Of a DNA stretch of 64,000 nt, positions 43,553 through 53,815 are shown piece by piece. Source of the stretch: Clostridia bacterium (GTDB lineage: Bacteria; Bacillota; Clostridia; Lachnospirales; Lachnospiraceae); contig CAJTAT010000003.1 of NCBI GenBank assembly GCA_910574475.1, positions 310,001-374,000 on the forward strand, written 5' to 3'. A program made the translations under genes and the position numbers. Each line of letters opens with the position of its first letter. Position 1 is the stretch's first letter. A model generated the notes under the pieces. The model worked only from the letters and a program-made list of their open reading frames with translations. It was not told the DNA's origin and did not search any database.

Positions 43553-44191
43553 ATGCCCTGGTGTCCAAAATGTAAAAATGAATATGTGGAGGGAAAAACT
43601 CATTGTCCAGATTGTGACGTAGATCTTGTAGAGGAACTTCCCCTAAAAGAAGAGGAATCTATAGATATCCCGGAGGATTACGAATTTCCTGAAGATTTTC
43701 GTCCAGAAGAAATTCTGGAGGAAAATCAGGCAAAGCCTGTCCCCTCTAAAACCTATAAAAGTCCTGAGGAACGCTACCAAGATATGCGTTCTTCCGCTTA
43801 CACCTTTCTGTTTGTGGGTGGTCTGGGAATCCTGATTATGGCATTGGCGTTGGCTGGCGTACTCACATTCCCCTTCCACGATTTTGCTCTGGTAGTAATG
43901 TTGGCTCTTTTTGTTGTTTTCCTGTATATTGGTGTCTTGTCCTTCAAAAACTCCAGTAAGATCAAGGATTCCATCCAGGTCGAAAATTCTTTGATAGCTG
44001 AAGTACGTGCCTGGTACGAAAAGGAGGGTGCTCAGTTAGAGAGCCTGGCTAATCTTAATCAGGAACTTCCCCAGGAAATTCTTTATTTCCAAAAATATGA
44101 TATGATTCGTCAAGGAATCCAGACTCATTTTCCTGAACTAGATGAGACACTTTTAGACAAATTGACATCAGATTTTTGTGAGGAAGAGTAA
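43553..44191 (+). CDS. Zinc-ribbon membrane protein
   Basis: The 212-aa protein starts with a zinc ribbon (CPKC at residues ~4-7 and CPDC at ~18-21). An acidic linker follows, then two membrane helices (FLFVGGLGILIMALALAGVL and FALVVMLALFVVFLYIGVLS, residues ~83-135) and a cytoplasmic helical tail. Function unknown. GGAGG from the tandem repeat lies 7 nt before ATG 43553-43555. Confidence 0.75.
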   Translation: MPWCPKCKNEYVEGKTHCPDCDVDLVEELPLKEEESIDIPEDYEFPEDFRPEEILEENQAKPVPSKTYKSPEERYQDMRSSAYTFLFVGGLGILIMALALAGVLTFPFHDFALVVMLALFVVFLYIGVLSFKNSSKIKDSIQVENSLIAEVRAWYEKEGAQLESLANLNQELPQEILYFQKYDMIRQGIQTHFPELDETLLDKLTSDFCEEE

Positions 44192-44242
44192 TTGGCTACC
44201 TTTTCCGTTTATAAATCTAATAGTCTGCAAAGAAATTCATGA

Positions 44243-44282
44243 AAAATGGCTGCTGTAAAGATATCCTTTACAACAGCCATTT
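44243..44282. terminator. Bidirectional intrinsic terminator
   Basis: AAATGGCTGCTGTAAAG pairs with CTTTACAACAGCCATTT, a 17-bp stem with one mismatch and a 4-nt loop, flanked by A-rich and T-rich ends. It separates the converging zinc-ribbon gene and the DUF1266 lipoprotein gene. Confidence 0.88.
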
Positions 44283-44298
44283 CATTATAATACACTTT

Positions 44299-45174
44299 TT
44301 ACCAGGTCTTTTCCAGTGTCATTTGATAATCCACTGCATAAGGATTATCCTCTCTGCCTTTCAAATCCTCATAGACTTCCCGGCGCTCCTCACTGCTCTC
44401 CTCTGCCCAGTACTCATAGCCACACATATAGCTATCTATCAGGGCATCCCAGGAGTCAAACATAGGTTGCATCGTCTCTGCAATCTCCAGGGACTTATCG
44501 AGAGCTTCTTCCTCTGTATAATATCCTGCCAGGTAATAATACCCCATCAAATTCATAGCGCGGCAGTAATCCCAGCCAGCAATGGTATTCTCCCCATAAG
44601 TCTCGTATTTGGTATAAGCGTCTGCATAAATCTTCGCTTCTTCCTCGCTGATATCAAAATATTCCAGGATGAAATCTACTCGCTCATCTTCTGCAACATT
44701 CTGGATCTCATATTCCTCCAGATAAACCATCGTATCTACAAATTCTACCCGATGACCTTCTGTCAATATCCAGTCAAGTGTCTCGTCCGCGCTTGCCCGA
44801 TCAGTCACACCCCACCACTCTACCAGAAGCTGCTGCTCCAGTTTCTGATTGCTCTCTGTGGGTTCCAGTCCGCCAAACAGATTGTAGTCCCAGCCGTTCA
44901 GATCCGTCAAAACTGCGTACGTTGCATTAAACCAGCGAATGGTGTCAGACATTTCTACAGAGCTTCCTTCTATAGAGCCTCCTTCTGACATGCTGCTGCC
45001 AGAAGTTCCTACGTCCATACCTGGCGCCCTCTTCTCTGGATCTGGCCTTTCTGCCTCTTCTGTCTTCTTTGAATCTGTATTTTCTGCCGATTTTGAGCCA
45101 CATCCCTGCAGTACACCAAACACCAGTATGAAAGATAAGCAGAGTGCCCATAATTTCATTTTATTCATTTTCAT
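44299..45174 (-). CDS. DUF1266-domain lipoprotein
   Basis: The protein is about 291 aa. The signal peptide ends in a lipobox (VLQGC), then a low-complexity Ser/Gly/acidic linker, then a DUF1266 domain from about residue 75 (WWGVTDRASADETLDWILTE, AGWDYCRAMNLMGYYYLAGY, MQPMFDSWDALIDSYMCGYE). The domain function is unknown. The start region is a small direct duplication (GAATAAAATGAAA twice), giving several possible starts; ATG 45172-45174 is used. Confidence 0.8.
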   Translation of the reverse strand: MKMNKMKLWALCLSFILVFGVLQGCGSKSAENTDSKKTEEAERPDPEKRAPGMDVGTSGSSMSEGGSIEGSSVEMSDTIRWFNATYAVLTDLNGWDYNLFGGLEPTESNQKLEQQLLVEWWGVTDRASADETLDWILTEGHRVEFVDTMVYLEEYEIQNVAEDERVDFILEYFDISEEEAKIYADAYTKYETYGENTIAGWDYCRAMNLMGYYYLAGYYTEEEALDKSLEIAETMQPMFDSWDALIDSYMCGYEYWAEESSEERREVYEDLKGREDNPYAVDYQMTLEKTW

Positions 45175-45193
45175 TTTATTCAAATCCTATTTC

Positions 45194-46582
45194 TTATTTT
45201 TGACTTAAATATTCATGGATACCCTTTGCGGCATCCTTACCTGCGCCCATAGCAAGAATTACAGTTGCAGCGCCTGTCACAGCATCGCCACCTGCATAAA
45301 CGCCTTCCTTGGAAGTGGCTCCCACATCCTCACTGGCAACAATACATTTTCTTCTGTCTGTATCCAGACCTTTGGTTGTAGAAGAGATGAGCGGGTTTGG
45401 TGATGTTCCCAGAGACATAATTACTGTGTCCACTTCAATATCAAACTCAGATCCCGGAACTTCCACAGGACGTCTTCTTCCAGAGGCATCCGGCTCTCCA
45501 AGCTCCATACGGATACAGCGAATTCCATTAACCCAACCATCCTCGCCTACAAGAATCTCTGTAGGATTGGTCAAAAGGTCAAAGATAATGCCCTCTTCTT
45601 TTGCATGGTGAACCTCCTCCACACGGGCAGGAAGCTCTTCCTCGGAACGGCGGTATACAATATGTACCTCAGCCCCCAGCCGAAGCGCTGTACGGGCAGC
45701 ATCCATAGCTACGTTTCCACCGCCGACTACAGCCACTTTTTTGCCTTTTGCAATAGGGGTGTCATAATTCTCATCAAAAGCTTTCATCAGATTGTTTCTG
45801 GTCAGATATTCATTGGCTGAGAACACACCACATGCAGTCTCTCCAGGAATTCCCATAAATTTTGGAAGACCTGCACCAGATCCGATAAATACTGCGTCAA
45901 AGCCTTCTTCCTCCATCAACTCATCGATGGTAACAGACTTTCCAATGATAACGTCTGTCTCAATCTTAACGCCGAGAGACTTTACATTTTCCACCTCTGG
46001 AAGTACTACCCCATCTTTGGGAAGACGAAATTCTGGAATACCGTACACCAATACGCCGCCTGCCTTGTGCAGTGCTTCAAAAATCGTCACATCATAGCCA
46101 AGCTTTGCCAGGTCGCCGGCACAGGTAAGGCCAGCAGGGCCAGAACCAATGACAGCCACTTTCTTGCCATTCTTTTCTGTGGGGGCCACTGGCTTAATGC
46201 CATTCTCTTTTGCCCAGTCAGCCACAAAGCGCTCCAGCTTTCCGATGGATACAGGTTCCCCCTTAATTCCACGGATACAGCGTCCCTCGCACTGGCTCTC
46301 CTGAGGACATACACGACCGCAGATGGCCGGCAGAGAAGAAGCTTTACTGATTACCTTGTAAGCCGCCTCAAAGTTGCTCTCCTTTACTTCCTTGATAAAG
46401 TCAGGTATATGTATCTGGACAGGACATCCTTCCATACATTTTGCATTTTTGCAGCCAATGCAGCGCTGTGCTTCCTCTACAGCCTCTTCCTGATTATATC
46501 CAAGACAAACCTCATCAAAATTTGTGGCACGAACCTTTGGATCCTGCTCTCTTACTGGTACTTTCTTTAATACGTCTGCCAT
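45194..46582 (-). CDS. nfnB: NfnB-like / glutamate synthase small-chain-type NADPH oxidoreductase
   Basis: The 462-aa protein has N-terminal iron-sulfur motifs (CIGCKNAKCMEGCPVQIHIP and CGRVCPQESQCEGRCI), an FAD site (KKVAVIGSGPAGLTCAGDLA) and an NADP site (KKVAVVGGGNVAMDAARTAL), ending GAATVILAMGAGKDAAKGIH. Together with the adjacent gene it forms the electron-bifurcating NADH-dependent ferredoxin:NADP+ oxidoreductase of Clostridia. Annotation pipelines often call it glutamate synthase small subunit (gltA). No large subunit is nearby, favouring Nfn. Confidence 0.88.
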   Translation of the reverse strand: MADVLKKVPVREQDPKVRATNFDEVCLGYNQEEAVEEAQRCIGCKNAKCMEGCPVQIHIPDFIKEVKESNFEAAYKVISKASSLPAICGRVCPQESQCEGRCIRGIKGEPVSIGKLERFVADWAKENGIKPVAPTEKNGKKVAVIGSGPAGLTCAGDLAKLGYDVTIFEALHKAGGVLVYGIPEFRLPKDGVVLPEVENVKSLGVKIETDVIIGKSVTIDELMEEEGFDAVFIGSGAGLPKFMGIPGETACGVFSANEYLTRNNLMKAFDENYDTPIAKGKKVAVVGGGNVAMDAARTALRLGAEVHIVYRRSEEELPARVEEVHHAKEEGIIFDLLTNPTEILVGEDGWVNGIRCIRMELGEPDASGRRRPVEVPGSEFDIEVDTVIMSLGTSPNPLISSTTKGLDTDRRKCIVASEDVGATSKEGVYAGGDAVTGAATVILAMGAGKDAAKGIHEYLSQK

Positions 46583-47466
46583 TATTTGTCACCTCCGCAA
46601 TTTCCACATCCGCCGTGATGTGTATCACCCTCCTGATATTTCAGAAGCCGTCTGCCCTCCTCGGTCTTGTACATGGCTGCACGCTTCATAGCCTGATCGA
46701 AATCAATCAAATGTCCGTCAAACTCTGGTCCATCCACACATGCAAACTTCACTTCATCGCCCACAAGTACACGGCAAGCTCCACACATGCCAGTTCCGTC
46801 TACCATAATAGGATTCATGCTGACAATGGTGGGAATTCCCAGCTTCTTAGTGGTCAGACAGGCGAACTTCATCATAATCATAGGACCAATGGCCACACAG
46901 AGATCGTAATGATTTCCCTCACTCACCAATTTTTCCAGCATAGCTGTTCCAACGCCGTGGAATCCATAACTTCCATCATCTGTACACAGATGGAGGTTTC
47001 CCACTTTTCCCATCTCCTCTTCCAGAATCAGGAGATCTTTTGTTCTTGCGCCCACAATAATGTCACACTCAATCCCGTGATCGTGAAGCCATTTTGCCTG
47101 GGGATATACGGGAGCTGTCCCCACACCGCCTGCAATGAACACAACTTTTTTCTTCTTTACCTCTTCCAAATCATCTGTAACCAATTCAGAGGGACGACCT
47201 AAGGGACCTACAAAGTCCAAAAATGCGTCTCCTTCTTTCAAATCAACCATCTTCGAGGTAGATACACCGATAGGCTGGAATACAATCGTCACAGTTCCAG
47301 CTTCTCTGTCGTAATCACAGATAGTCAGCGGAATACGTTCTGCTGTCTCGTCTAATCTTACAATTATAAACTGTCCTGGCTCGCAGGCTTTTGCCACTCT
47401 TGGAGCATGGACAACCTTCATGTAGACATTTGCAGAGAGCTGCTCTGCCTTCAAAATCTTGAACAT
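46582..47466 (-). CDS. nfnA: NfnA-like FAD/NAD-binding ferredoxin reductase subunit
   Basis: The 294-aa protein is of the dihydroorotate dehydrogenase electron-transfer (PyrK-like) family. The FAD-binding barrel includes RIPLTICDYDREAGTVTIVF, the NAD-binding part VVFIAGGVGTAPVYPQAKWL, and the C-terminal [2Fe-2S] site DGTGMCGACRVLVGDEVKFA. Its start follows AGGAGGAAGCTT and its stop overlaps nfnB by one base. Confidence 0.88.
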   Translation of the reverse strand: MFKILKAEQLSANVYMKVVHAPRVAKACEPGQFIIVRLDETAERIPLTICDYDREAGTVTIVFQPIGVSTSKMVDLKEGDAFLDFVGPLGRPSELVTDDLEEVKKKKVVFIAGGVGTAPVYPQAKWLHDHGIECDIIVGARTKDLLILEEEMGKVGNLHLCTDDGSYGFHGVGTAMLEKLVSEGNHYDLCVAIGPMIMMKFACLTTKKLGIPTIVSMNPIMVDGTGMCGACRVLVGDEVKFACVDGPEFDGHLIDFDQAMKRAAMYKTEEGRRLLKYQEGDTHHGGCGNCGGDK

Positions 47467-47614
47467 AAGCTTCCTCCTGGAGTATACAATTTTTGCACAG
47501 CTTACAAACCTCTGTGCACGTTACCACAGTCATTTATAATCTGTACTGTGCATATTTACTCATCCTTTTTATCATAATGCAAATCAAGAAAGATTTCAAC
47601 TACAATCCGTAAAT

Positions 47615-47920
47615 TTATTCAACCACATAATCAAAGCAGACTCTGTCACAGGTAGCCGGCTTGATTACCTCTGTGGCCACCGCTACGTGCAAAGGATGTA
47701 CCTGATAATCTTCCAGAGCCTCCGGCGTATCCAGATGAGATATTAGCATCAGATCACGATTACTTCCTGGCAGGCGGTTGAGTTTCATCTCTGCAAAGGT
47801 CAGTCCCTTAATCTGGCCCACCAAAGCTTTCAGGCGATCATCTGCCTCTTTTGCCATAGCCTCCTTTTTCTCCTCTGGAAAATCCTCCCGGAAGTTCCAC
47901 ATTACAACATGTTTTACCAT
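47615..47920 (-). CDS. Dabb-domain (stress-responsive alpha/beta barrel) protein
   Basis: The 101-aa protein has the Dabb pattern: VKHVVMWNFREDFPEEKKEA, MKLNRLPGSNRDLMLISHLD, ALEDYQVHPLHVAVATEVIK, and a closing FDYVVE. Dimeric barrels of this type are mostly uncharacterised. Its ATG overlaps the stop of the upstream zinc-ribbon gene (TAATG). Confidence 0.85.
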   Translation of the reverse strand: MVKHVVMWNFREDFPEEKKEAMAKEADDRLKALVGQIKGLTFAEMKLNRLPGSNRDLMLISHLDTPEALEDYQVHPLHVAVATEVIKPATCDRVCFDYVVE

Positions 47921-48882
47921 TATAATTCCTCCTCATTTAATATTGAATTTTCTTTAAACTCCAGTTTGTATACAAGAACTAGTTCATCGCTGACCATTCC
48001 CTTTTTGTTGATAGCCACAGCTCGCAAAAGTGTCTCTCCTGACATAAGCCCTATCTTTCCTTCATAGAGGGTACTATCTGCTGTAGGTGCTGTACCGTCC
48101 AGTGTATAATATATCATCCCATAAGGCGCTGTCAGTTCCAAGCTTAGGTAATAGGAATACGTTCCCTCTGGTATATCACATACAGGCTTTTCTATCCGAT
48201 AAGGAAGAAGATTTTCCCGTATCTTCTCATATTCACAGCCCTTAATTACCTCTTCTATCTGGCCAGTCTGATTTGTCTCATTTAAAATATCCATCAATTC
48301 CTGATAAAGCTCCAAAAGTTCATAGTTCTCCCCCCTGGCCGCCGCCTCTATCAAAATTGCATCTTTCATGCACTCTACTGCCAGCTCTTTTGCTCCAGTA
48401 GCAACATAAATCTCCGCCTGACACCGCAAAGGCTTCGTATCCGCCCCTTCTGTATTACTTTGTAGGCTCTGTGCATGCTTCAGATAGGATAAAGCTTCCT
48501 CATACCTTTCTTCCTCCATCAACTCAATTCCCGTTTTTAACTGATAATTAAAATCATTTTCCCGTCGGAAGGAAAAATAAAAGTTTAAAAATATTACAAA
48601 GCAAATCAAGATTCCTCCCAGCATAAGCCATATCCGCCAATACCTTCCAATGCGCCGCCATATGGAATATTGCTTCTTGGCCTCTTCCTTTTGAGAAGAA
48701 CCTTTTTCTTCTTCCTCTTTCTTATCTTCTATCTGATCCTCTATCTTAGTCTGACTGTCGTCGCCAATCGTCAGTTCATCCAGTGGATCATAGTCTGGAA
48801 CCATTTGCATTTCCTGACCACATTTTTTACAGAAGACATTACCAGGATCCAATTCCTCACCACAATTCGGACATCGCATCAC
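47920..48882 (-). CDS. Zinc-ribbon, membrane-anchored TPR-like protein with chitobiase-type C-terminal domain
   Basis: The protein is 320 aa: N-terminal zinc ribbon (CPNCGEELDPGNVFCKKCGQ), charged linker, one membrane helix (WLMLGGILICFVIFLNFYF, residues ~85-105), TPR-like helices (~115-215), then a beta-sandwich of the chitobiase C-terminal/Fn3-like type (YSYYLSLELTAPYGMIYYTL, DGTAPTADSTLYEG). It is probably a cell-surface protein; its role is unknown. Confidence 0.75.
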   Translation of the reverse strand: MMRCPNCGEELDPGNVFCKKCGQEMQMVPDYDPLDELTIGDDSQTKIEDQIEDKKEEEEKGSSQKEEAKKQYSIWRRIGRYWRIWLMLGGILICFVIFLNFYFSFRRENDFNYQLKTGIELMEEERYEEALSYLKHAQSLQSNTEGADTKPLRCQAEIYVATGAKELAVECMKDAILIEAAARGENYELLELYQELMDILNETNQTGQIEEVIKGCEYEKIRENLLPYRIEKPVCDIPEGTYSYYLSLELTAPYGMIYYTLDGTAPTADSTLYEGKIGLMSGETLLRAVAINKKGMVSDELVLVYKLEFKENSILNEEEL

Positions 48883-48937
48883 TCTGTTCCTCTTTCTTCA
48901 TCCAAGGGTATGTCATTCTTGCCTCCATTACAATTAC

Positions 48938-51580
48938 CTATACACACTCTTCTATGTAGTGCTCAAATTCCTCTAGGGTCATCAAAATTTCCCGAGGTTT
49001 CGTACCTGCTTCCTCTCCAACAACTCCAGCCTGTGCAAGCTGATCCATGATCCTAGCAGCCCGGTTAAACCCAACTTTAAACCAGCGCTGAATCATACCA
49101 ATGGACGCTTTATCCTTTTCAATAATGAATTTTCCGGCTTCCACAAACAAATCATCTCTGGAAGGCCCTGAGCCTTGAGCTGTGTTCTCTACAGAGGCAG
49201 TCTGGGCTGTATTGATATGATCCTCCACTTCATTGTTGTAAGAAACTTCCTCGTTGTGTTGAGAAAGGAAATCTACCACGGCTCCCACCTCATCATCGGA
49301 GACAAAAGCTCCCTGAACGCGAACTGGCTTAGGATAGCCATAGGGGTAAAAAAGCATGTCGCCCTTTCCCAGAAGCTTTTCTGCCCCAACCATATCGAGA
49401 ATCGTCCGGGAATCCACACCAGAGGACACTGCAAATGCAATTCGGGAGGGCATATTTGCCTTAATAAGCCCAGTGATTACATTTACAGAGGGACGCTGGG
49501 TGGCAATAATGAGATGAATTCCCGCCGCCCGGGCAAGCTGTGCCAGGCGACAGATGGCATCCTCCACCTCCCCGGGAGCGACCATCATAAGATCTGCCAA
49601 CTCGTCCACTACGATGACAATCTGAGGCATCTTCTGAGGCTTTGTATCGTCCTCAATATGCTCAATAGCCTTGATTTTTTCATTGTAGCCCTGAAGATTT
49701 CGCACATTATACTCTGCAAAAAGCTTATATCGCTTATCCATCTCTGCCACTGCCCAATTGAGGGCTCCAGAAGCTTTCTTGGGGTCTGTCACCACTGGTA
49801 TCATAAGATGGGGAATTCCATTATAAGAGCTTAATTCCACCACCTTGGGATCAATCATAATAAGTTTGACATCCTCAGGATCTGCCTTATAAAGAATACT
49901 CATAATGAGCGTATTAATACACACAGACTTTCCAGACCCAGTAGCCCCGGCAATCAAAAGATGAGGCATCTTGGCGATATCTGTCACTATAATTTTTCCA
50001 GCAATGTCCTTCCCAACTGCAAAGGCTATGTTTGACTTATGACTTTTAAACTCCTGGGAAGATACCAACTCCCGGAAAGAAACAATGGCATTTTCGGCAT
50101 TTGGCACTTCAATCCCCACAGCCGCTTTCCCGGGAATGGGTGCTTCTATTCGAATATCTGCAACTGCCAGATTCAGCTTAATGTCATCCGCAAGCGACAC
50201 GATACGGCTGACTTTAACCCCCTGATCCGGCTGCAGCTCATATCTGGTGACAGCAGGCCCCTGACTTACATTCGTCACCGTCACTCCCACACCGAAATCT
50301 CTCAGTATCTGCTGTAGATGTATAGCTGTCTCTTGCAAAATTCGATCGATATCCTTATTCTCGGCATTTTTCACCTGGCGTAAAAGGCGCAGAGGGGGAT
50401 ACACATAGGAGTGCCTCTTTAAAAGAGAAGGCCTTTGTATTTCCTGGCCTGACTCTCTTTTTGTCTGCGCAACAGGTGTCCCCATGTTTCGGATCTCCCT
50501 AACATCTGTATCCTTTTTCTCTGTCTTTGTTTCAATTCTCTCTCTCTCAATACTAAAGTTCTGAGGCTCCTGATAAGATTCTTCCTCCTCAAAAGAATCC
50601 TCTGACTTTGATTTTTCCTGAAGGGAAGCTTCCTTAACTTCCTCCTGCCAAGTCTCCTGAGGCTGCGGCTGTACAGGTGTGATCTCTTCTTCCTCATACA
50701 CCGCTTCTGTCTCCCGCTGCCTTTGAACAGGAATCTTGAACATCTCATCCAGGTCCTTTAGCTCCGGTTCAGAATCAAGAGTAATCTCCCGCATTTCATC
50801 CGTATGTTCTTCCTTCTTAATTGTGGTGCCCACTAAGGCCACCCCGGCAACTTTACGCTCCACACGGCTCTTCTTCTGCTCCTGTTCTTCAGCATCTATT
50901 GCTTTCTGTTCTTCTATGGCTTTCCTGCGGGCCTCCCGGCGCTCTTCCGCAAGAATTCGATGTCTCTGGGCATCCTCCCTGGCTGTATCATATACTTTTT
51001 TACTACCCGTCTTGACTCCGCTAATAAATGATCTCTCTGTAATCACCACAACACAAATAATCAGCAGCACTAGCAGAATAATCCAGGCTCCTGCAGTCCC
51101 AAAGGCTCCTTTCAAAACTTTGCAGATAATGCCTCCAAAAAACCCTCCACCTGCTTTATGCTCAATAGAATATGTATAGAAGGCTTTAGCTGTCCCAGCT
51201 CCATCCTTCTCCCCGCTTACCAGCTGGATAATGGCGCAGAGAAGAAATCCCATGATAATCATGGCCACTCCCTTGATGGACGCAATGGCATTCTCACGGT
51301 TTGAGATGGAAAATGCCGCCACAAGAAATAAACTTACAGGTAATATATATGCAAACAAGCCAAAAAGCCCAAACATGACACTGCTTACGAAGCCGCCTGC
51401 AGCTCCTCCCACGCCAAAGTTGCTGATAAGCAGCAGAATAGAGACCGCAAAAAGAATCAAAACCTTGATCTCATCCCGGATAAATTCATCTTTTGCTCTT
51501 TTTTTTGCAGCTGTCTTCTTAGCTGGCGATGACTTCTTTTGTGTACTCTTCCGGCGTCCGCTGGACGTATTTGATGCCAT
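48938..51580 (-). CDS. ftsK: DNA translocase FtsK/SpoIIIE
   Basis: The 880-aa protein has a basic N-terminus, four membrane helices (residues ~30-190), a long charged linker, the RecA-like motor with Walker A ([20 protein letters not shown]) and Walker B ([20 protein letters not shown]), the conserved [16 protein letters not shown], and the C-terminal gamma winged helix ([20 protein letters not shown]). It pumps chromosome DNA at division or sporulation septa. The start follows AGGAGGGGG. Confidence 0.95.
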   Translation of the reverse strand: MASNTSSGRRKSTQKKSSPAKKTAAKKRAKDEFIRDEIKVLILFAVSILLLISNFGVGGAAGGFVSSVMFGLFGLFAYILPVSLFLVAAFSISNRENAIASIKGVAMIIMGFLLCAIIQLVSGEKDGAGTAKAFYTYSIEHKAGGGFFGGIICKVLKGAFGTAGAWIILLVLLIICVVVITERSFISGVKTGSKKVYDTAREDAQRHRILAEERREARRKAIEEQKAIDAEEQEQKKSRVERKVAGVALVGTTIKKEEHTDEMREITLDSEPELKDLDEMFKIPVQRQRETEAVYEEEEITPVQPQPQETWQEEVKEASLQEKSKSEDSFEEEESYQEPQNFSIERERIETKTEKKDTDVREIRNMGTPVAQTKRESGQEIQRPSLLKRHSYVYPPLRLLRQVKNAENKDIDRILQETAIHLQQILRDFGVGVTVTNVSQGPAVTRYELQPDQGVKVSRIVSLADDIKLNLAVADIRIEAPIPGKAAVGIEVPNAENAIVSFRELVSSQEFKSHKSNIAFAVGKDIAGKIIVTDIAKMPHLLIAGATGSGKSVCINTLIMSILYKADPEDVKLIMIDPKVVELSSYNGIPHLMIPVVTDPKKASGALNWAVAEMDKRYKLFAEYNVRNLQGYNEKIKAIEHIEDDTKPQKMPQIVIVVDELADLMMVAPGEVEDAICRLAQLARAAGIHLIIATQRPSVNVITGLIKANMPSRIAFAVSSGVDSRTILDMVGAEKLLGKGDMLFYPYGYPKPVRVQGAFVSDDEVGAVVDFLSQHNEEVSYNNEVEDHINTAQTASVENTAQGSGPSRDDLFVEAGKFIIEKDKASIGMIQRWFKVGFNRAARIMDQLAQAGVVGEEAGTKPREILMTLEEFEHYIEECV

Positions 51581-51662
51581 TCTTGTCAGCCCCCTCCTAC
51601 TTACGCAATTGAGGATAGTATAGCATTTTTTTGAGGACTTGTAAATATTTCTGTTTATCTAA

Positions 51663-51701
51663 AACGACGGACAAAGGGTTACGCACCCTTTATCCGCCGT
51701 T
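51663..51701 (-). terminator. Terminator-like hairpin after the TepA-like gene
   Basis: AACGACGGACAAAGGGT pairs with ACCCTTTATCCGCCGTT over ~17 bp with two mismatches and a 5-nt loop. The T-run on the minus strand is short (TTTT). It lies between the protease gene and ftsK. Confidence 0.7.
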
Positions 51702-51733
51702 AATAAGGGCGTTTTGCCCCATTCCCGCTATCA

Positions 51734-52471
51734 CTAGCTGCTTTCCTGAATCATCTTCCGCAACTTTTCAAAAGCCTCACGGATTCCGCCGACTTCATTA
51801 ATAATCCCTTCCTCCACAGCCTGAGATCCGACCAGTACAGAGCCTACATCTTTTGTCAGTTCCCCTGTCTCCAGCATGAGTTTTAGAAGGCGTTCCTCTG
51901 AAATCTTGCTGTGAGCGGTGATAAATCCGGCAATTCTGTCCTGTATCTTCTGGAAATAGTCAAAGGTCTGAGCCACACCTATAATGAGTCCTGTCATTCG
52001 CACAGGATGGATCATCATCGTTCCTGTGGGAACAATGAAAGAATAATCTGTGGACACAGCCAGGGGAACACCGATGGAATGGCTTCCGCCCAGAACCAGA
52101 GAGACCGTAGGCTTACTCAAAGAGGCAATCATCTCTGCAATGGCAAGACCAGATTCCACATCTCCTCCAACTGTATTGATTAGGACCAAAAGTCCCTGAG
52201 TGTTTTTGCTGTCCTCCAGAGCTGCCAATTGTGGAATCACATGCTCGTATTTCGTTGTCTTGGAATTGGACGGAAGGCACTCGTGGCCTTCAATCTCGCC
52301 AATAATGTTCAGAAGATGGATCTTTGTGTCCCCCTCCTCTAGTGTAAGCTGACCAAACTCCTCTACCTGCTTGTCCCGCTGTTCCTGCTGTTCCTCTGTC
52401 TTTTTTTCTTCCTGATCTTTTACATTTTGTGTTTTGTACATAAAAATAAAACCAGCCTCACTTTCCCGCAT
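51734..52471 (-). CDS. ClpP-like serine protease, TepA family
   Basis: The 245-aa protein is related to ClpP and SppA. The catalytic Ser lies in LVLGGSHSIGVPLAVSTDYS and His in GTMMIHPVRMTGLIIGV, with the Gly-rich LLVLINTVGGDVESGLAIAE before them. The charged N-terminus (KDQEEKKTEEQQEQRDKQ) is typical of TepA (translocation-enhancing protein). The start is uncertain: ATG at 52469-52471 after AGGGAAA, or an internal ATG at 52439-52441. Confidence 0.88.
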   Translation of the reverse strand: MRESEAGFIFMYKTQNVKDQEEKKTEEQQEQRDKQVEEFGQLTLEEGDTKIHLLNIIGEIEGHECLPSNSKTTKYEHVIPQLAALEDSKNTQGLLVLINTVGGDVESGLAIAEMIASLSKPTVSLVLGGSHSIGVPLAVSTDYSFIVPTGTMMIHPVRMTGLIIGVAQTFDYFQKIQDRIAGFITAHSKISEERLLKLMLETGELTKDVGSVLVGSQAVEEGIINEVGGIREAFEKLRKMIQESS

Positions 52472-52543
52472 TTTCCCTGTTTTGAAAGGTATTTATGCTT
52501 AGTATGGAAAATAAGACTGATTTTTATTCCTGAGAGCCTTGTC

Positions 52544-53815
52544 TCACACTTTTTCAAGCGCCTGCTCTAAATCATCAATAATATCCTGGGGATTTTCTAT
52601 TCCCACTGAAAGGCGAATCATGCCAGGTGTCACTCCTGCCTCTATCAACTGTTCATCCGTCATTTGGCGGTGGGTATGGCTTGCCGGGTGCAAAACGCAG
52701 GTACGGGCATCAGCCACATGGGTTACAATAGCCGCCAGCTTTAAGCTGTCCATAAAGCATACAGCTTCTTCTCTTCCGCCCTTTAGTCCAAAAGAAATCA
52801 CGCCACAAGTACCATTGGGCATATATTTCTGTGCCAATTCGTAATAGGGATCACTCTCTAATCCTGCAAAGTTTACAAACTCTACTTTTTCATGAACATG
52901 CAAATACTCTGCCACTGCCTTTGCATTGCTGCAGTGCTTTTCCACACGCAGAGCCAAAGTCTCTAGCCCCACATTCAGCAAGAACGAATTCATAGGAGCC
53001 TGGATACTTCCCAAATCCCGCATAAGCTGAGAAGTTGCCTTTGTAATATAGGCTAATTTTCCAAACTGCTGGGTATAAATCACACCGTGATAAGTGGGAT
53101 CCGGGGTAGTAAGACCAGGAAATTTATCTTTGTGGGCATCCCAGTCAAAGTTACCACTGTCCACGATGCAGCCGCCTACTGCCATGGCATGGCCATCCAT
53201 ATATTTTGTAGTAGAATGGGTTACTATGTCTGCTCCCCACTCAAATGGACGGCAGTTGATAGGGGTGGCGAAAGTGTTGTCTACAATCAGTGGACATCCA
53301 TGCTCGTGGGCCAGCCTGGCAAACTTTTCAATATCCAGAACTACCAGAGCCGGATTTGCAATGGTCTCTCCCACGACAGCCTTAGTATTTGGCCGAAACG
53401 CTTTCTCAATCTCTTCCTCTGATGCGTCTGGATCCACAAAAGTACATTCTATGCCAAGCTTTTTGATAGTTGCCGCATACAGATTGAAAGTGCCACCGTA
53501 TACCTTTGCCGAACAGACAATGTGATCGCCTGCCTCGCAAATATTGGCGATAGAATAGAAGTTAGCCGCCTGACCAGAAGCTGTCAGCATAGCAGCCACG
53601 CCTCCCTCCAGCTCAGCAATCTTCTCTGCCACACAATCATTGGTGGGATTCTGAAGGCGCGTGTAAAAATAGCCGTTTTCCTCCAGGGCAAATAAACGTC
53701 CCATTTCTTCTGTGGTATCATATTTAAATGTAGTACTCTGATAAATGGGAAGGACCCGTGCTTCACCTTTTTTGGGCTTCCATCCTCCCTGTACACAGAT
53801 TGTATCCTGTCTCAT
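52544..53815 (-). CDS. metY: O-acetylhomoserine sulfhydrylase (PLP-dependent)
   Basis: The 423-aa Cys/Met-metabolism PLP enzyme has LPIYQSTTFKYDTTEEMGRL, YFYTRLQNPTNDCVAEKIAE and the PLP Lys in DIVTHSTTKYMDGHAMAVGG. The length and the long FPGLTTPDPTYHGVIYTQQF insertion favour O-acetylhomoserine aminocarboxypropyltransferase over cystathionine synthases. It makes homocysteine from O-acetylhomoserine and sulfide. Its start overlaps the stop of the upstream CFI-box gene by 4 bp. Confidence 0.9.
   Translation of the reverse strand: MRQDTICVQGGWKPKKGEARVLPIYQSTTFKYDTTEEMGRLFALEENGYFYTRLQNPTNDCVAEKIAELEGGVAAMLTASGQAANFYSIANICEAGDHIVCSAKVYGGTFNLYAATIKKLGIECTFVDPDASEEEIEKAFRPNTKAVVGETIANPALVVLDIEKFARLAHEHGCPLIVDNTFATPINCRPFEWGADIVTHSTTKYMDGHAMAVGGCIVDSGNFDWDAHKDKFPGLTTPDPTYHGVIYTQQFGKLAYITKATSQLMRDLGSIQAPMNSFLLNVGLETLALRVEKHCSNAKAVAEYLHVHEKVEFVNFAGLESDPYYELAQKYMPNGTCGVISFGLKGGREEAVCFMDSLKLAAIVTHVADARTCVLHPASHTHRQMTDEQLIEAGVTPGMIRLSVGIENPQDIIDDLEQALEKV

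Noticed and set aside
43295-43603. Open frames on both strands across the tRNA and the 48-bp repeats
   Set aside because: They exist because 48 is a multiple of three and because tRNA sequence happens to be open; repetitive peptides such as KESSHYVGPSLPGV are artefacts.
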